DNA of 64,000 nt from Methylorubrum populi (GTDB lineage: Bacteria > Pseudomonadota > Alphaproteobacteria > Rhizobiales > Beijerinckiaceae). Location: positions 1,182,001 to 1,246,000 of the forward strand of contig NZ_AP014809.1 of assembly GCF_002355515.1 (NCBI RefSeq), in the 5' to 3' direction. Position 1 is the stretch's first letter. Each line of letters starts with the position of its first letter. Below, one piece after another: positions 40,193-48,943 of this stretch. A model generated the notes under the pieces. That model saw only the letters and a program-made list of their open reading frames with translations, did no database searches and was not told the DNA's origin. The position numbers were made by a program, and so were the translations under genes.

Positions 40193-41905
40193 ATGGTCAC
40201 GATTCCCCGGCGCGATTACGCCGCCCTCTACGGCCCCACCACCGGCGACGGCGTGCGCCTCGCCGATACCTCCCTCGTCGCGGTGGTCGAGCACGACCAC
40301 GCGGTCTACGGCGACGAGTGCCTGCACGGCGGCGGCAAGACGCTTCGGGATGGCATCGGGCTCGCCCCTGGCGTCACGGCGGCGGAAGGCGCGCTCGACT
40401 TCCTCCTGTGCAACGTCCTCGTCATCGATCCGGTGATCGGCATCGTGAAGGGCGATCTCGGCATCAAGGACGGGCGCATCGTGGGGCTCGGCAAGGCCGG
40501 CAACCCGGCGATCATGGACGGGGTCGATCCGCGCCTGATCGTCTCGGCCGGCACCACGGTGCGCGATTGCGAGGGGCTGATCGCGACGCCCGGCGCCATC
40601 GACGTCCACGTGCACTTCGATTCCGCCGGGTTGCCCGACCACGCCATCGCCTCCGGCATCACCACGCTTCTCGGCGGCTCGCTCGGGCCGATCACCGTCG
40701 GCATCGATTCCGGCGGGCCGTTCAACACGGGAAAAATGCTCCAGGCGGCGGAAGCCTGGCCCGTCAATTTCGGCTTTCTGGGGCGCGGCAACACCCACAA
40801 GCCGGCGGCCCTGAAGGAACAGCTCGAGACCGGCGTGCTGGGCTTGAAAATCCACGAGGATTGGGGGGCGATGCCGGCGGCGATCGACTCCTGCCTCGCC
40901 TTCGCCGACGAGCACGACTTCCAGGTCCAGCTCCACACCGACACGCTCAACGAATCCGGCTTCGTGGAGGATACGCTGGCGGCGATCGGCGGGCGCACGA
41001 TCCACATGTACCACACGGAAGGCGCCGGCGGCGGGCACGCGCCGGACATCATCCGCGTGGCGGGGCTGCCCCACTGCCTGCCCTCCTCGACGAACCCGAC
41101 CAATCCCTACACGGTCAACACGTTCGACGAGCACCTCGACATGACGATGGTGTGCCACCACCTCAACCCGGCCCTGCCGGAGGACGTGGCCTTCGCCGAG
41201 AGCCGCATCCGGGCGCAGACCATCGCGGCCGAGGACGTCCTGCACGATATCGGCGCGATCTCGATGCTCGGCTCCGACAGCCAGGGCATGGGCCGCATCC
41301 ACGAGGTGATCTGCCGGACATGGCAGCTCGCCTCCAAGATGAAGGACCAGCGCGGCAGCCTGCCGGAGGAGCGGCCGGGCTTCGGCGACAACGCCCGGAT
41401 CAAGCGCTACATCGCCAAATACACGATCAACGCCGCGCGCACCTTCGGCATCCACGAGCACATCGGCTCGCTGGAGCCCGGCAAGATGGCCGATATCGTG
41501 ATCTGGCGCCCGGCCTTCTTCGGCATCAAGCCGGAACTGGTGATCAAGGGCGGCTTCATCGCCTGGGGCGCCATGGGCGATTCCGCCGCCTCGCTGATGA
41601 CCTGCGAGCCGATGCTGATGCGCCCGCAATGGGGCGCCTTCGGGCTGGCCAAGCAGGGGCTGTCGGCCTGCTTCGTCCATCCGCTGGCGATCGAGGGTGG
41701 GCTTCGCGAGAATCTGGGCCTGCGCAAAAGCCTGCTGCCGGCCCGCGGCACTCGCACGCTGACCAAGGCCGACATGCTCTGGAACGACGCCTGCCCGGAT
41801 ATCCGGGTCGATCCGCAGACCTTCGAGGTCTTCGTGGACGGGCAGCTCGCTACCTGCGAGCCCGCGACCGTCCTGCCGCTCGCCCAACGGTACATGCTGC
41901 GATGA
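40193..41905 (+). CDS. ureC: Urease alpha (catalytic) subunit
   Basis: 570 residues. The two-nickel active site is complete: [15 protein letters not shown] (His pair), carbamylated Lys K219 in [22 protein letters not shown] and [15 protein letters not shown] (His ligands), the flap Cys-His MVCHHLNP, and [11 protein letters not shown] (Asp ligand). Start [20 protein letters not shown] is the family N-terminus. It is followed by ureG with an ATGA overlap, indicating translational coupling. Confidence 0.98.
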   Translation: MVTIPRRDYAALYGPTTGDGVRLADTSLVAVVEHDHAVYGDECLHGGGKTLRDGIGLAPGVTAAEGALDFLLCNVLVIDPVIGIVKGDLGIKDGRIVGLGKAGNPAIMDGVDPRLIVSAGTTVRDCEGLIATPGAIDVHVHFDSAGLPDHAIASGITTLLGGSLGPITVGIDSGGPFNTGKMLQAAEAWPVNFGFLGRGNTHKPAALKEQLETGVLGLKIHEDWGAMPAAIDSCLAFADEHDFQVQLHTDTLNESGFVEDTLAAIGGRTIHMYHTEGAGGGHAPDIIRVAGLPHCLPSSTNPTNPYTVNTFDEHLDMTMVCHHLNPALPEDVAFAESRIRAQTIAAEDVLHDIGAISMLGSDSQGMGRIHEVICRTWQLASKMKDQRGSLPEERPGFGDNARIKRYIAKYTINAARTFGIHEHIGSLEPGKMADIVIWRPAFFGIKPELVIKGGFIAWGAMGDSAASLMTCEPMLMRPQWGAFGLAKQGLSACFVHPLAIEGGLRENLGLRKSLLPARGTRTLTKADMLWNDACPDIRVDPQTFEVFVDGQLATCEPATVLPLAQRYMLR

Positions 41906-42552
41906 GTGCCTCCGCTCTCCCCTCCGCTGCCCTGCCCAAGACCGTCACCGCCGCCCGCATCGGCATCGGCGGCCCGGTCGGCTCCGGCAAGACCGCGCTG
42001 ATCGAGCGGCTGATCCCGGCGCTCCAGGCGCGCGGGGTCGATCTCGCGGTCGTCACCAACGACCTCGTCACCAAGGAGGACGCCGAGCGCCTGCGCCGCT
42101 CCGGGCTGATCGATCCGGCCCGGGTCGAGGCGGTGGAAGCGGGTGCCTGCCCGCACACGGTGATCCGCGAGGATCCGACCCTCAACATCGCCGCCGGCGA
42201 CGATCTGGAGGCGAAGTTTCCCGGGCTCCAGCTCCTGATCTTCGAGTCGGGGGGCGACAACCTCGCCTCGACCTTCTCCCTCGATCTGGTCGATTGGTGG
42301 ATCTTCGTCATCGACGTGGCGGGCGGCGACGACATCCCGCGCAAGCGCGGGCCGGGCGTGCTGCGCTGCGACCTCCTCGTCATCAACAAGGTCGATCTCG
42401 CGCCCCATGTCGGCGTCGATCTCTCCGGGATGCTGGCCGAGGCCGCGCGGGTGCGGGGCGAGAAGCCCGTGGCCGCCACCAATGCCCGCTCCGGCGAGGG
42501 CGTGGAGGCGGTGGCCGACGCGATCTGCCGCGCCGTGCTGTTCGCCCCGTGA
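41902..42552 (+). CDS. ureG: Urease accessory GTPase UreG
   Basis: 216 residues. A SIMIBI-class GTPase driving nickel insertion. P-loop [20 protein letters not shown]; the metal-binding CPH motif in [33 protein letters not shown] (switch/Walker B region); [20 protein letters not shown] (GTP specificity). ATG 41902 overlaps the ureC stop (ATGA) and its own stop overlaps the ureD start (TGATG). Confidence 0.97.
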   Translation: MSASALPSAALPKTVTAARIGIGGPVGSGKTALIERLIPALQARGVDLAVVTNDLVTKEDAERLRRSGLIDPARVEAVEAGACPHTVIREDPTLNIAAGDDLEAKFPGLQLLIFESGGDNLASTFSLDLVDWWIFVIDVAGGDDIPRKRGPGVLRCDLLVINKVDLAPHVGVDLSGMLAEAARVRGEKPVAATNARSGEGVEAVADAICRAVLFAP

Positions 42553-43436
42553 TGGCCCTGTCGCTCGACGGCCTTCCCGAGATGCCCGCCCCGGCCGAGG
42601 CGGCCGCCGCACCGGTCGGGCGCCGGGTGCGGGCCTCCCTCGTCTTCGCCCGCGGCGGCGGCACCACCGTGCTGTCGCGGCAGACGGTGCCCTACCCGTT
42701 CCACATCACCCGCGCCTTCCGGATGCATCCGGAGAGCCCGGACCTCGCCACGCTCTACCTGCAATCGGCCTCCGGCGGCCTCTACGCCGCCGACCACCTC
42801 ACCCTCGACATCGCGGCGCGCTCAGGCGCACGGGCCCATGTCACGACCCAGGCCGGCACGGTGGTGCATCGCGGCGGGCCGGAACCGACCCGCCAGGAGA
42901 CGCGGCTCGCCATCGCGGCCGATGCCCTGCTCGCGCTCAATCCCGATCCGCTGATCCTGTTTCCCGGCGCCCATCTCGCGGTCTCGACCGAGATCACCGC
43001 CGAGCCGGGCGCCCGCGCCATCGTCACCGAGAGCGTGGCCTGCCACGATCCCCTCGGCCAGGGTCGGCCCTTCGACCGGCTCGACCTCGGCCTGACGATC
43101 CGGACGCCCGAGGGCCGCGCGCTGGTGCGGGAGCGCAGCCGGATCGACGGGGCGGCCTTCACGGCACCGGATTCACCGATGGGCGGCCACCGGGCCTACG
43201 GCACGATGGTCGTCCTCGGCGCGCCCGAGGATGCGCGCCTCGCCGGCCCTCTCCTGCGACAGGCCTCGGACGCGGCGGGCTGCCTAACCGGCGTGAGCCC
43301 GCTGCCCAACGGGGCGGGCCTCGGCCTGCGCCTGCTCGCGCCGGACGGCGGCGCCCTCTCGGCCGGCATGGAGGCGCTGTTCCGGATCGTGTTCGAAGCC
43401 ATGAGCGGATGTGCGCCTGGGCGGCGGCGCAAGTAG
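42552..43436 (+). CDS. ureD: Urease accessory protein UreD
   Basis: 294 residues. UreD (UreH) docks UreFG onto the apo-urease. Recognised by [89 protein letters not shown] and [15 protein letters not shown]. It is last of the urease structural/accessory set, after ureG (one-base overlap). In many alphaproteobacteria ureD leads the operon; here the order is E-F-AB-C-G-D. Confidence 0.95.
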   Translation: MALSLDGLPEMPAPAEAAAAPVGRRVRASLVFARGGGTTVLSRQTVPYPFHITRAFRMHPESPDLATLYLQSASGGLYAADHLTLDIAARSGARAHVTTQAGTVVHRGGPEPTRQETRLAIAADALLALNPDPLILFPGAHLAVSTEITAEPGARAIVTESVACHDPLGQGRPFDRLDLGLTIRTPEGRALVRERSRIDGAAFTAPDSPMGGHRAYGTMVVLGAPEDARLAGPLLRQASDAAGCLTGVSPLPNGAGLGLRLLAPDGGALSAGMEALFRIVFEAMSGCAPGRRRK

Positions 43437-43623
43437 ATATTTTTCCAAAAGGCCAACCAGGCGGCACATCGCAAAGAATATGGGCAGAGCGCCCAGCAAT
43501 TCCTCTTGATACAAATCGGTTTCCTGAGACGAAATACGGATGGGGGCATTGGTTTCGTCTGGCGGCCGGATGGCCGTCCCTCGAGCCGACCTGCCGGATG
43601 ACGTTGAAGGATTTCGAGACAAC

Positions 43624-44865
43624 ATGCGCTCGCGCGACCAAAACGACGCCCACTTCCATCTCCGCCGCCGCCTGCTCCTCGGCCTTGCCGCCTCACCGCT
43701 GCTGGGCGCCTTACCCGGACGCGCCTTCGCCCAGACCGGCGCCGGAGCCCTCGCCGTCACCGACAAGGAGGTGACCGTCGGCATCCTGCACTCGCTGACC
43801 GGCACCATGGCGATCTCGGAGACCGGGACGACGCAGGGCGAGAAGCTCGCCATCGAGGAGATCAACGCGGCCGGCGGCGTGCTCGGACGCCAGATCAAGA
43901 TCATCCAGGAGGACGGCGCCTCCGACTGGCCGACCTTCGCCGAGAAGGCGCGCAAGCTCGTCGTCAACGACCATTGCGCCGCCGTGTTCGGCTGCATGAC
44001 TTCGGCCTCGCGCAAGGCGGTGCTGCCGGTGTTCGAGCAGTATAACGGCTTGCTGTACTATCCGACCTATTACGAGGGCCTGGAGCAGTCCAAGAACGTG
44101 ATCTACACCGGGCAGGAGGCGACGCAGCAGACGCTGGCGGGCCTCGACTGGGTCGGCAAGGAGAAGGGCGCGAAGTCCTTCTTCATGGTCGGCTCGGACT
44201 ACATCTGGCCGCGCACCACCAACAAGATCGCCACCCGGCACATCACCAGCGTGCTGAAGGGGACGGTCGCCGGCGAGGAATACTTCCCGCTCGGTCACAC
44301 CCAGTTCAACTCCGTCATCAACAAGATCAAGCTCAAGAAGCCCGACGTGATCTTCTCGACCGTCGTCGGCGGCTCGAACGTCGCCTTCTACAAGCAGCTC
44401 AAGGCGGCCGGCATCGACCTCAAGAAGCAGACGCTCGTCACCGTCTCGGTCACCGAGGACGAGGTGGACGGCATCGGCGGCGAGAATATCGCCGACGCCT
44501 ATACCTGCATGAAGTACTTCCAGTCGCTCAAGAATCCGGCCAACGAGAAGTTCGTCGCCGCCTTCAAGAAGCGCTGGGGCGACAAGACCGTCATCGGTGA
44601 CGCGACGCAGGCGGCGTATCTGAGCCCCTTCCTCTGGAAGGCGGCGGTGGAGAAGGCGGGTTCGTTCGAGATCGACCGGGTGATCGCGGCCTCGCCCGGC
44701 ATCGAGATGAAGGATGCGCCGGAGGGCTCCGTGAAGATCCACGAGAACCATCACCTCTGGTCGAAGACACGCGTGGCGCGGGCACGGGCGGACGGCCAGT
44801 TCGACGTGGTCTACGAGAGCCCCGAGTTGATCGAGCCGAATCCGTTCCCGAAGGGGTATCAGTAG
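43624..44865 (+). CDS. urtA: Urea ABC transporter substrate-binding protein
   Basis: 413 residues from ATG 43624 (MRSRDQNDAHFHLRRRLLLG). The export signal RRRLLLGLAASPLLGALPGR, cut after RAFA, has a Tat-like Arg run. The mature part is typical of UrtA-type binding proteins: VTVGILHSLTGTMAISETGT, AVFGCMTSASRKAVLPVFEQ, NGLLYYPTYYEGLEQSKNVI, SDYIWPRTTNKI. Residues after AYTCMKYFQSLKNPANEKFV match the amide/urea class. It follows ureD after 187 bp, but no urtBCDE permease or ATPase genes follow; the next gene is convergent. The transporter core must be elsewhere, or this copy is orphaned. Confidence 0.92.
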   Translation: MRSRDQNDAHFHLRRRLLLGLAASPLLGALPGRAFAQTGAGALAVTDKEVTVGILHSLTGTMAISETGTTQGEKLAIEEINAAGGVLGRQIKIIQEDGASDWPTFAEKARKLVVNDHCAAVFGCMTSASRKAVLPVFEQYNGLLYYPTYYEGLEQSKNVIYTGQEATQQTLAGLDWVGKEKGAKSFFMVGSDYIWPRTTNKIATRHITSVLKGTVAGEEYFPLGHTQFNSVINKIKLKKPDVIFSTVVGGSNVAFYKQLKAAGIDLKKQTLVTVSVTEDEVDGIGGENIADAYTCMKYFQSLKNPANEKFVAAFKKRWGDKTVIGDATQAAYLSPFLWKAAVEKAGSFEIDRVIAASPGIEMKDAPEGSVKIHENHHLWSKTRVARARADGQFDVVYESPELIEPNPFPKGYQ

Positions 44866-44875
44866 CCCCGGAAGC

Positions 44876-44903
44876 CCCCTCTCCCCGCAAGCGGGGCGAG
44901 GGG
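44876..44903. terminator. Bidirectional hairpin between urtA and the DUF1624 gene
   Basis: CCCCTCTCCCCGC (44876-44888), loop AA, GCGGGGCGAGGGG (44891-44903), one mismatch in 13 bp. It separates two convergent genes. Confidence 0.6.
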
Positions 44904-44937
44904 ACAGGCTCAACCGGTCGTAGGGTCGGGAGCGATC

Positions 44938-46098
44938 CTAAAGATAGCTCAACCCCGGCCACGCGCTGCGCCGCTTCAGCCGCACCATCCAGAGACAGGC
45001 CGGATAGAGGGCGAGCGCGAAGGCCGCCGCGATGGGCCAGATCTGCCACGGCGCACCGGCCTCGACCCGGCCGGATGCGCCGGCAAGGCCGAGGGCGGCG
45101 AGGCCGTCGTAGGTCAGGCGCAGGGCCCAGAGATGGGCGAGGTAGAAGAACAGCGGCGCCCCGCCGAAGACGGTGAGCCAGCGCAGGCGCCGCTCCGGCA
45201 GGCGCTCGAACAGGGCCAGCAGCAGCAGGCCGGGCCCGAGGGTCGCGAGCAGGAAGTCGGCCGAAGGCGGGTACTTGGTGAGGTTGATGAAGGACAGGGC
45301 GCCCGTAACCCCGTCCTTGCCCACCTGCCAGGGATGCGGATCGCCGTAGACGTTGAGGCCGCGCAGGATCAGGAACGCCGCGAGGCTGGCCAGCCCGAGG
45401 CCGACGAGGCGTCGGCGGCGCCGGGTTGGATCGACCCCGGGGGCATAGAGCGGCCCGAGCGCGTAGCCCGCCGCGATGACGCCGATCCAGGGCAGAACCG
45501 GATAGGAAGTGCGCGCCGCCCCCCAGGGCAGCGGGATCATCCCGCGCTGATGCAGCACCGCCCAGAGCGTGTAGCCCGGTTGATCGGGCGTCAGAACGAG
45601 GCCGTCGAGGGCGTTGTGCCCGAGCATGATCGCCAGCGCCGCGCCGATCAGCAGCGGCCGCGGTAGCCAGAGCAGGGCCGCGAGCGCCAGCATGCTGAGC
45701 CCGATCGCCCAGATCACCTGAAGATAGAGGACCGGCGGCAGCAGGCTGCCGGTCCAGGCGAGGTTCACCAAGCTCACTTCGAGGGCGATCAGGAACAACC
45801 CGCGCTTCAGCAGGAAGGCGGAGGTCGCGGCGCGGCTGCCGTGCTTGTGCCCGTAGAGGCTGGCCGAGAGGCCCGTCAGGAGCAGGAAGACCGGCGCGCA
45901 GAGATGCGAGGCGGCCCGCGTCAGGAACAGGCCCGGGGGCGTCGCCGCGAGGTTCACCGGATCGCTCACCTGGGCGTGCAGGTAGAAGAACTCCCGCACG
46001 TGATCGACCAGCATCAGGAGCATCACGAGGCCGCGCAGGGCATCGATGGCGCCGATGCGGGTCCGCGAAGCCGATGCGGCGTCCGGCCGAAACCGCAT
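44938..46098 (-). CDS. DUF1624 membrane protein (heparan-alpha-glucosaminide N-acetyltransferase-like)
   Basis: 386 residues with about ten hydrophobic segments. The N-terminus RIGAIDALRGLVMLLMLVDH VREFF is the hallmark of this acyltransferase family (RxxxxDxLRG with a nearby Asp-His). Further elements are LLTGLSASLYGHKHGSRAAT, LPWIGVIAAGYALGPLYAPG and FFYLAHLWALRLTYDGLAAL. Its ATG at 46098 overlaps the stop of the TonB-receptor gene (ATGA), so translation is coupled and both lie under the cobalamin riboswitch. Substrate unknown. Acylation of a cell-surface or siderophore-like molecule is possible but speculative. Confidence 0.88.
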   Translation of the reverse strand: MRFRPDAASASRTRIGAIDALRGLVMLLMLVDHVREFFYLHAQVSDPVNLAATPPGLFLTRAASHLCAPVFLLLTGLSASLYGHKHGSRAATSAFLLKRGLFLIALEVSLVNLAWTGSLLPPVLYLQVIWAIGLSMLALAALLWLPRPLLIGAALAIMLGHNALDGLVLTPDQPGYTLWAVLHQRGMIPLPWGAARTSYPVLPWIGVIAAGYALGPLYAPGVDPTRRRRRLVGLGLASLAAFLILRGLNVYGDPHPWQVGKDGVTGALSFINLTKYPPSADFLLATLGPGLLLLALFERLPERRLRWLTVFGGAPLFFYLAHLWALRLTYDGLAALGLAGASGRVEAGAPWQIWPIAAAFALALYPACLWMVRLKRRSAWPGLSYL

Positions 46099-48308
46099 CA
46101 GAATCGCACCGTCAGCGTGCCGGTGAAGCGCCGCGGCGAGCCGGGATAGACCCGGAAGCGGTTCAGTGAACTCTCGTAATACGCGGTGTCGAACACGTTC
46201 TCGACGTTCAGCCCGAAGCGGAAATTCTCGTAGCGGTAATAGGCGAGCGCATCGACGGCGATGTAGGCCGGCAGGGAGAAGCTGTTGACCGCGTCCGCCG
46301 GCCGCTCGCCGACGCCGCGCACGCCGCCGCCGAGCCCGAGCCCCTTCCAGGGGCCGGCCTGCACCTCGTGCACGGCGAGCAGGCTGCCCGAGTGGCGCGG
46401 CACGTTGATGAGCGGCGTGCCCACCGGCAGCACGTTGTCCTTGGTCACCGTCGCATCGGCGAAGACGTAGCCCGCCAGCAGCTTGATCTCCGGCGTGATC
46501 TGGCCGGCGGCGGTCAATTCGAAGCCCTGGCTGCGCACCCCGCCGGCGGCGAGCGAGAAGGCGCTGTTGTTGGGGTCGGGCGTCAGCACGTTCTGCCGGT
46601 CGACGAGGAAGGCCGTGCCGGTGAGCGCCAGCGCGCCGCCGTAGAGGTCGAGCTTGGCCCCGACCTCGTAGCCGATGCCGGTCTCGGGGGCGAACGGGCC
46701 GTCGCGGGCCACGGCCGCCGCGTCGGGGCCGATATTCGGCCGGAAGCTCGTGCCGACATTGGTGAAGAGCGCGAGTTCCGGCGTCGGCTGGTAGACGAGG
46801 CCCGCCCGCGGGGTCGCCGCGAAATAGGTCTGGTCGACCTGGGAGCGCGGGATGCGCTCGCGGAAGGACTGCCCGAAGAAGTCGAAGCGCACCCCCACCA
46901 GTGCCTTCCATTCCGGGCTGAGGCTGATCTGGTCCTGGGCGTAGAGGGCGGTGTTGGTGATCCGCTCGAGGTTGTTGCGCGGGATGGTGATCGGCGGCAG
47001 CGGCTGGCCGTAGCGCGGATCGTAGATGTCGATGGCGTAGGGGCTCGTGCGGAAGTTCGAGCGGTTGTAGACGACCCGGCTGTCGGTGCTCTCGCGCTCG
47101 AAGCCGAGCAGCATCGTGTGGCCGATGCCGGCGGTGTCGAAGCGCCCGACCACCTCCGCTTGAGCGATTGCCGTGTCCCAGCGGTAGTCGCGCAGGTTGC
47201 GGTCGCGCGAGACGGTGCGGTTGTCGGCGGCGATGGCGCGGATCTCGGCGGATTCGCCCTCCAGCGTGCCGGTGTTGAAGTGGGTGGCGAGCCGCATCTG
47301 CCAGTCGGCGTTGAAGCGGTGATCGACCCGCACCTGCATGGTGTTGCTGGTCTGGTCGGTGCTCTGGCCCGGCTCGCCGAGGAAGCGTGAGATCGGCAGC
47401 AGCCCGAGCCGCCCGTTGATCGCAATGACGCCGCGGTCGAACACGATGCGGTTGCGCAGGAACTCGGTCTCGACGGTGATCCGCGTGTCCGGCGTGATCT
47501 GCCAGCTCAGGACGGGGGCGACGAGCAGCCGGTCGCCGTCCACGAAGTCGCGAAAGCTGCCCTGGCGCCCGGCGGCGAGGTTGAAGCGGTAGAGGAGCGT
47601 GCCCTCCTCGTTGAGCGCGCCGCCGGAATCGACCGTGCCGCGGAACTGCCCGAACGAGCCCCACAGGCCCCCCATCTCGACGAAGCGCTCCGCGGTCGGC
47701 TGCTTGGTGATGATGTTGACGAGGCCGCCCGGATCGCTGCGCCCGAACAGGCCGCCGCCGGGGCCTTTCAGCACCTCGATCCGCTCGACGTTCTGCGTGT
47801 CCGGCGGGGGCGGCGTGCCGCGGTTCAGGGGAAAGCCGTTCTTGTAGATCTCGGAGGTGGTCACGCCGCGGATGGCGTAGCTGAACACCGAGAGGCCGCC
47901 GAAATTGTTCTGCTGCGCCACACCCGGCGTGTAGTTGAAGACGCGGTCCACGCGGGTGGCGGCGAGATCGGTGATGACCTCCAGCGGCGCCACGGTGACG
48001 ATCTGGGGCACGTCGCGCTGGGGCGTATCGGTCTTCGTGCTGCTCACCGCGCGGTCGGCGCGGTAGCCCGGCGTCGGGCCGATCAGCCCGATCGTGCCGG
48101 CCGCCGCCGTCCGGCCGTCCGGCGCGCCGTTGCCGACACCCTGGCCACGCCCCTCCCCCTCCACCGCCAGCTCGTCCAGGACCACCGAGTCCTGCGCCCG
48201 CGCCTCCGGGCCGGGCAGGCCGGCGCAGAGCAGCGCGGCCAGCATCCAGCGTGGGCGCCGGGCCGGCTTCGCATCAGTGACGGCATTCAGGCTCGTCCGA
48301 ACTCTCAC
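46098..48308 (-). CDS. TonB-dependent receptor of the siderophore class
   Basis: 736 residues, GTG start. Signal peptide (ARRPRWMLAALLCAGLPGPE, cut near ARAQD), a plug domain with QRDVPQIVTVAPLEVITDLA and VERIEVLKGPGGGLFGRSDP followed by GGLVNIITKQPTAERFVEMG, and a 22-strand barrel ending RFTGTLTVRF with the C-terminal Phe. The plug signature and length match FhuE/FpvA-like siderophore receptors rather than BtuB. A cobalamin riboswitch precedes it, which argues for a corrinoid- or cobalt-linked role. Outer membrane. Confidence 0.9.
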   Translation of the reverse strand: MRVRTSLNAVTDAKPARRPRWMLAALLCAGLPGPEARAQDSVVLDELAVEGEGRGQGVGNGAPDGRTAAAGTIGLIGPTPGYRADRAVSSTKTDTPQRDVPQIVTVAPLEVITDLAATRVDRVFNYTPGVAQQNNFGGLSVFSYAIRGVTTSEIYKNGFPLNRGTPPPPDTQNVERIEVLKGPGGGLFGRSDPGGLVNIITKQPTAERFVEMGGLWGSFGQFRGTVDSGGALNEEGTLLYRFNLAAGRQGSFRDFVDGDRLLVAPVLSWQITPDTRITVETEFLRNRIVFDRGVIAINGRLGLLPISRFLGEPGQSTDQTSNTMQVRVDHRFNADWQMRLATHFNTGTLEGESAEIRAIAADNRTVSRDRNLRDYRWDTAIAQAEVVGRFDTAGIGHTMLLGFERESTDSRVVYNRSNFRTSPYAIDIYDPRYGQPLPPITIPRNNLERITNTALYAQDQISLSPEWKALVGVRFDFFGQSFRERIPRSQVDQTYFAATPRAGLVYQPTPELALFTNVGTSFRPNIGPDAAAVARDGPFAPETGIGYEVGAKLDLYGGALALTGTAFLVDRQNVLTPDPNNSAFSLAAGGVRSQGFELTAAGQITPEIKLLAGYVFADATVTKDNVLPVGTPLINVPRHSGSLLAVHEVQAGPWKGLGLGGGVRGVGERPADAVNSFSLPAYIAVDALAYYRYENFRFGLNVENVFDTAYYESSLNRFRVYPGSPRRFTGTLTVRF

Positions 48309-48427
48309 GGGGTGCGCTCTGGCTGTGCGGACGCGAATTCAGGCGGATGCCCGATCGCGAGCGCATGAACATGCACTCGCCGCTCGGGCACGCCGCCGGA
48401 ACACCCCGCCCGGGAGACATCATCGCG

Positions 48428-48580
48428 CCGAGGCAGGTCTCCTGGCTCACGGGTCCGCACCTCCGTCCCGGCCTTCCCGGTGCCGCGCACCAGTGACCAT
48501 CCCTGACAGGGGCTCGCCGCTCACAGTTGCGGGGGCAGCTTCGGCTTCGCCCGGACGCGCTTACCGAATTCCCTCTTAGC
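48428..48580 (-). ncRNA. Cobalamin (AdoCbl) riboswitch
   Basis: Read on the minus strand the leader contains the B12-box GCTGCCCCCGCAACTGTGA (48522-48540). It is preceded by the P2-side GAATTCGGT and CCGAAG strands. Further on come CACTG, the CCGGGAAGGCCGGG stem and the closing GTGAGCCAGGAGACCTGCC (48431-48449). This is the classic order of conserved boxes. It lies ~120 nt upstream of the TonB-receptor GTG, so B12 should repress expression of the receptor and the coupled DUF1624 gene. Confidence 0.93.
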
Positions 48581-48581
48581 C

Positions 48582-48607
48582 CCGGCTGCATCTGGAGATG
48601 CAGCCGG
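48582..48607. repeat. Perfect 12-bp inverted repeat at the 5' side of the riboswitch
   Basis: CCGGCTGCATCT (48582-48593) and AGATGCAGCCGG (48596-48607) separated by GG. On the minus strand it comes directly before the riboswitch core, so it is either a leader hairpin or an operator overlapping the promoter. Confidence 0.5.
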
Positions 48608-48943
48608 AGAACCTTGGCTATCGCAACTTCGCTGCACTGCGGCGGGGGGTCAACCTGTCGGCCGATGAAATGTAACAACATAACATCGCCTGTGGCAGTC
48701 TGGGCACATGTCCCGGCGGCCGATCAGAAGCCGGACCTACGGCCTTCCGACCATCGATGACATCGTCGGCGGCCCGGCCCGGCTCCGGCAATTCGGGGGC
48801 GAACGGCTTTTGAACGGATCCGGCTGCGATTTAGGCAAGATTAACCAAGATCCCGTTCAATGACGAAGGCTTAAGGTTGTTCCTTTCCTAATCGGCGAAG
48901 CCCTCTCGATTGTCATTCTGGCACATGTCAGCCGGAAACGACG
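48608..48943. other. Divergent region between the riboswitch and the second DUF2778 gene
   Basis: 336 bp. It contains AT-rich tracts near 48665-48690 (AAATGTAACAACATAACATC) and 48835-48880 that may carry the promoters for the two divergent units. A TTGACC box faces the riboswitch on the minus strand near 48650. No coding sequence seen. Confidence 0.35.

Noticed and set aside
38705..41887. 1060-codon minus-strand frame across the urease genes
   Set aside because: Spans several real genes antisense, with shadow composition only.
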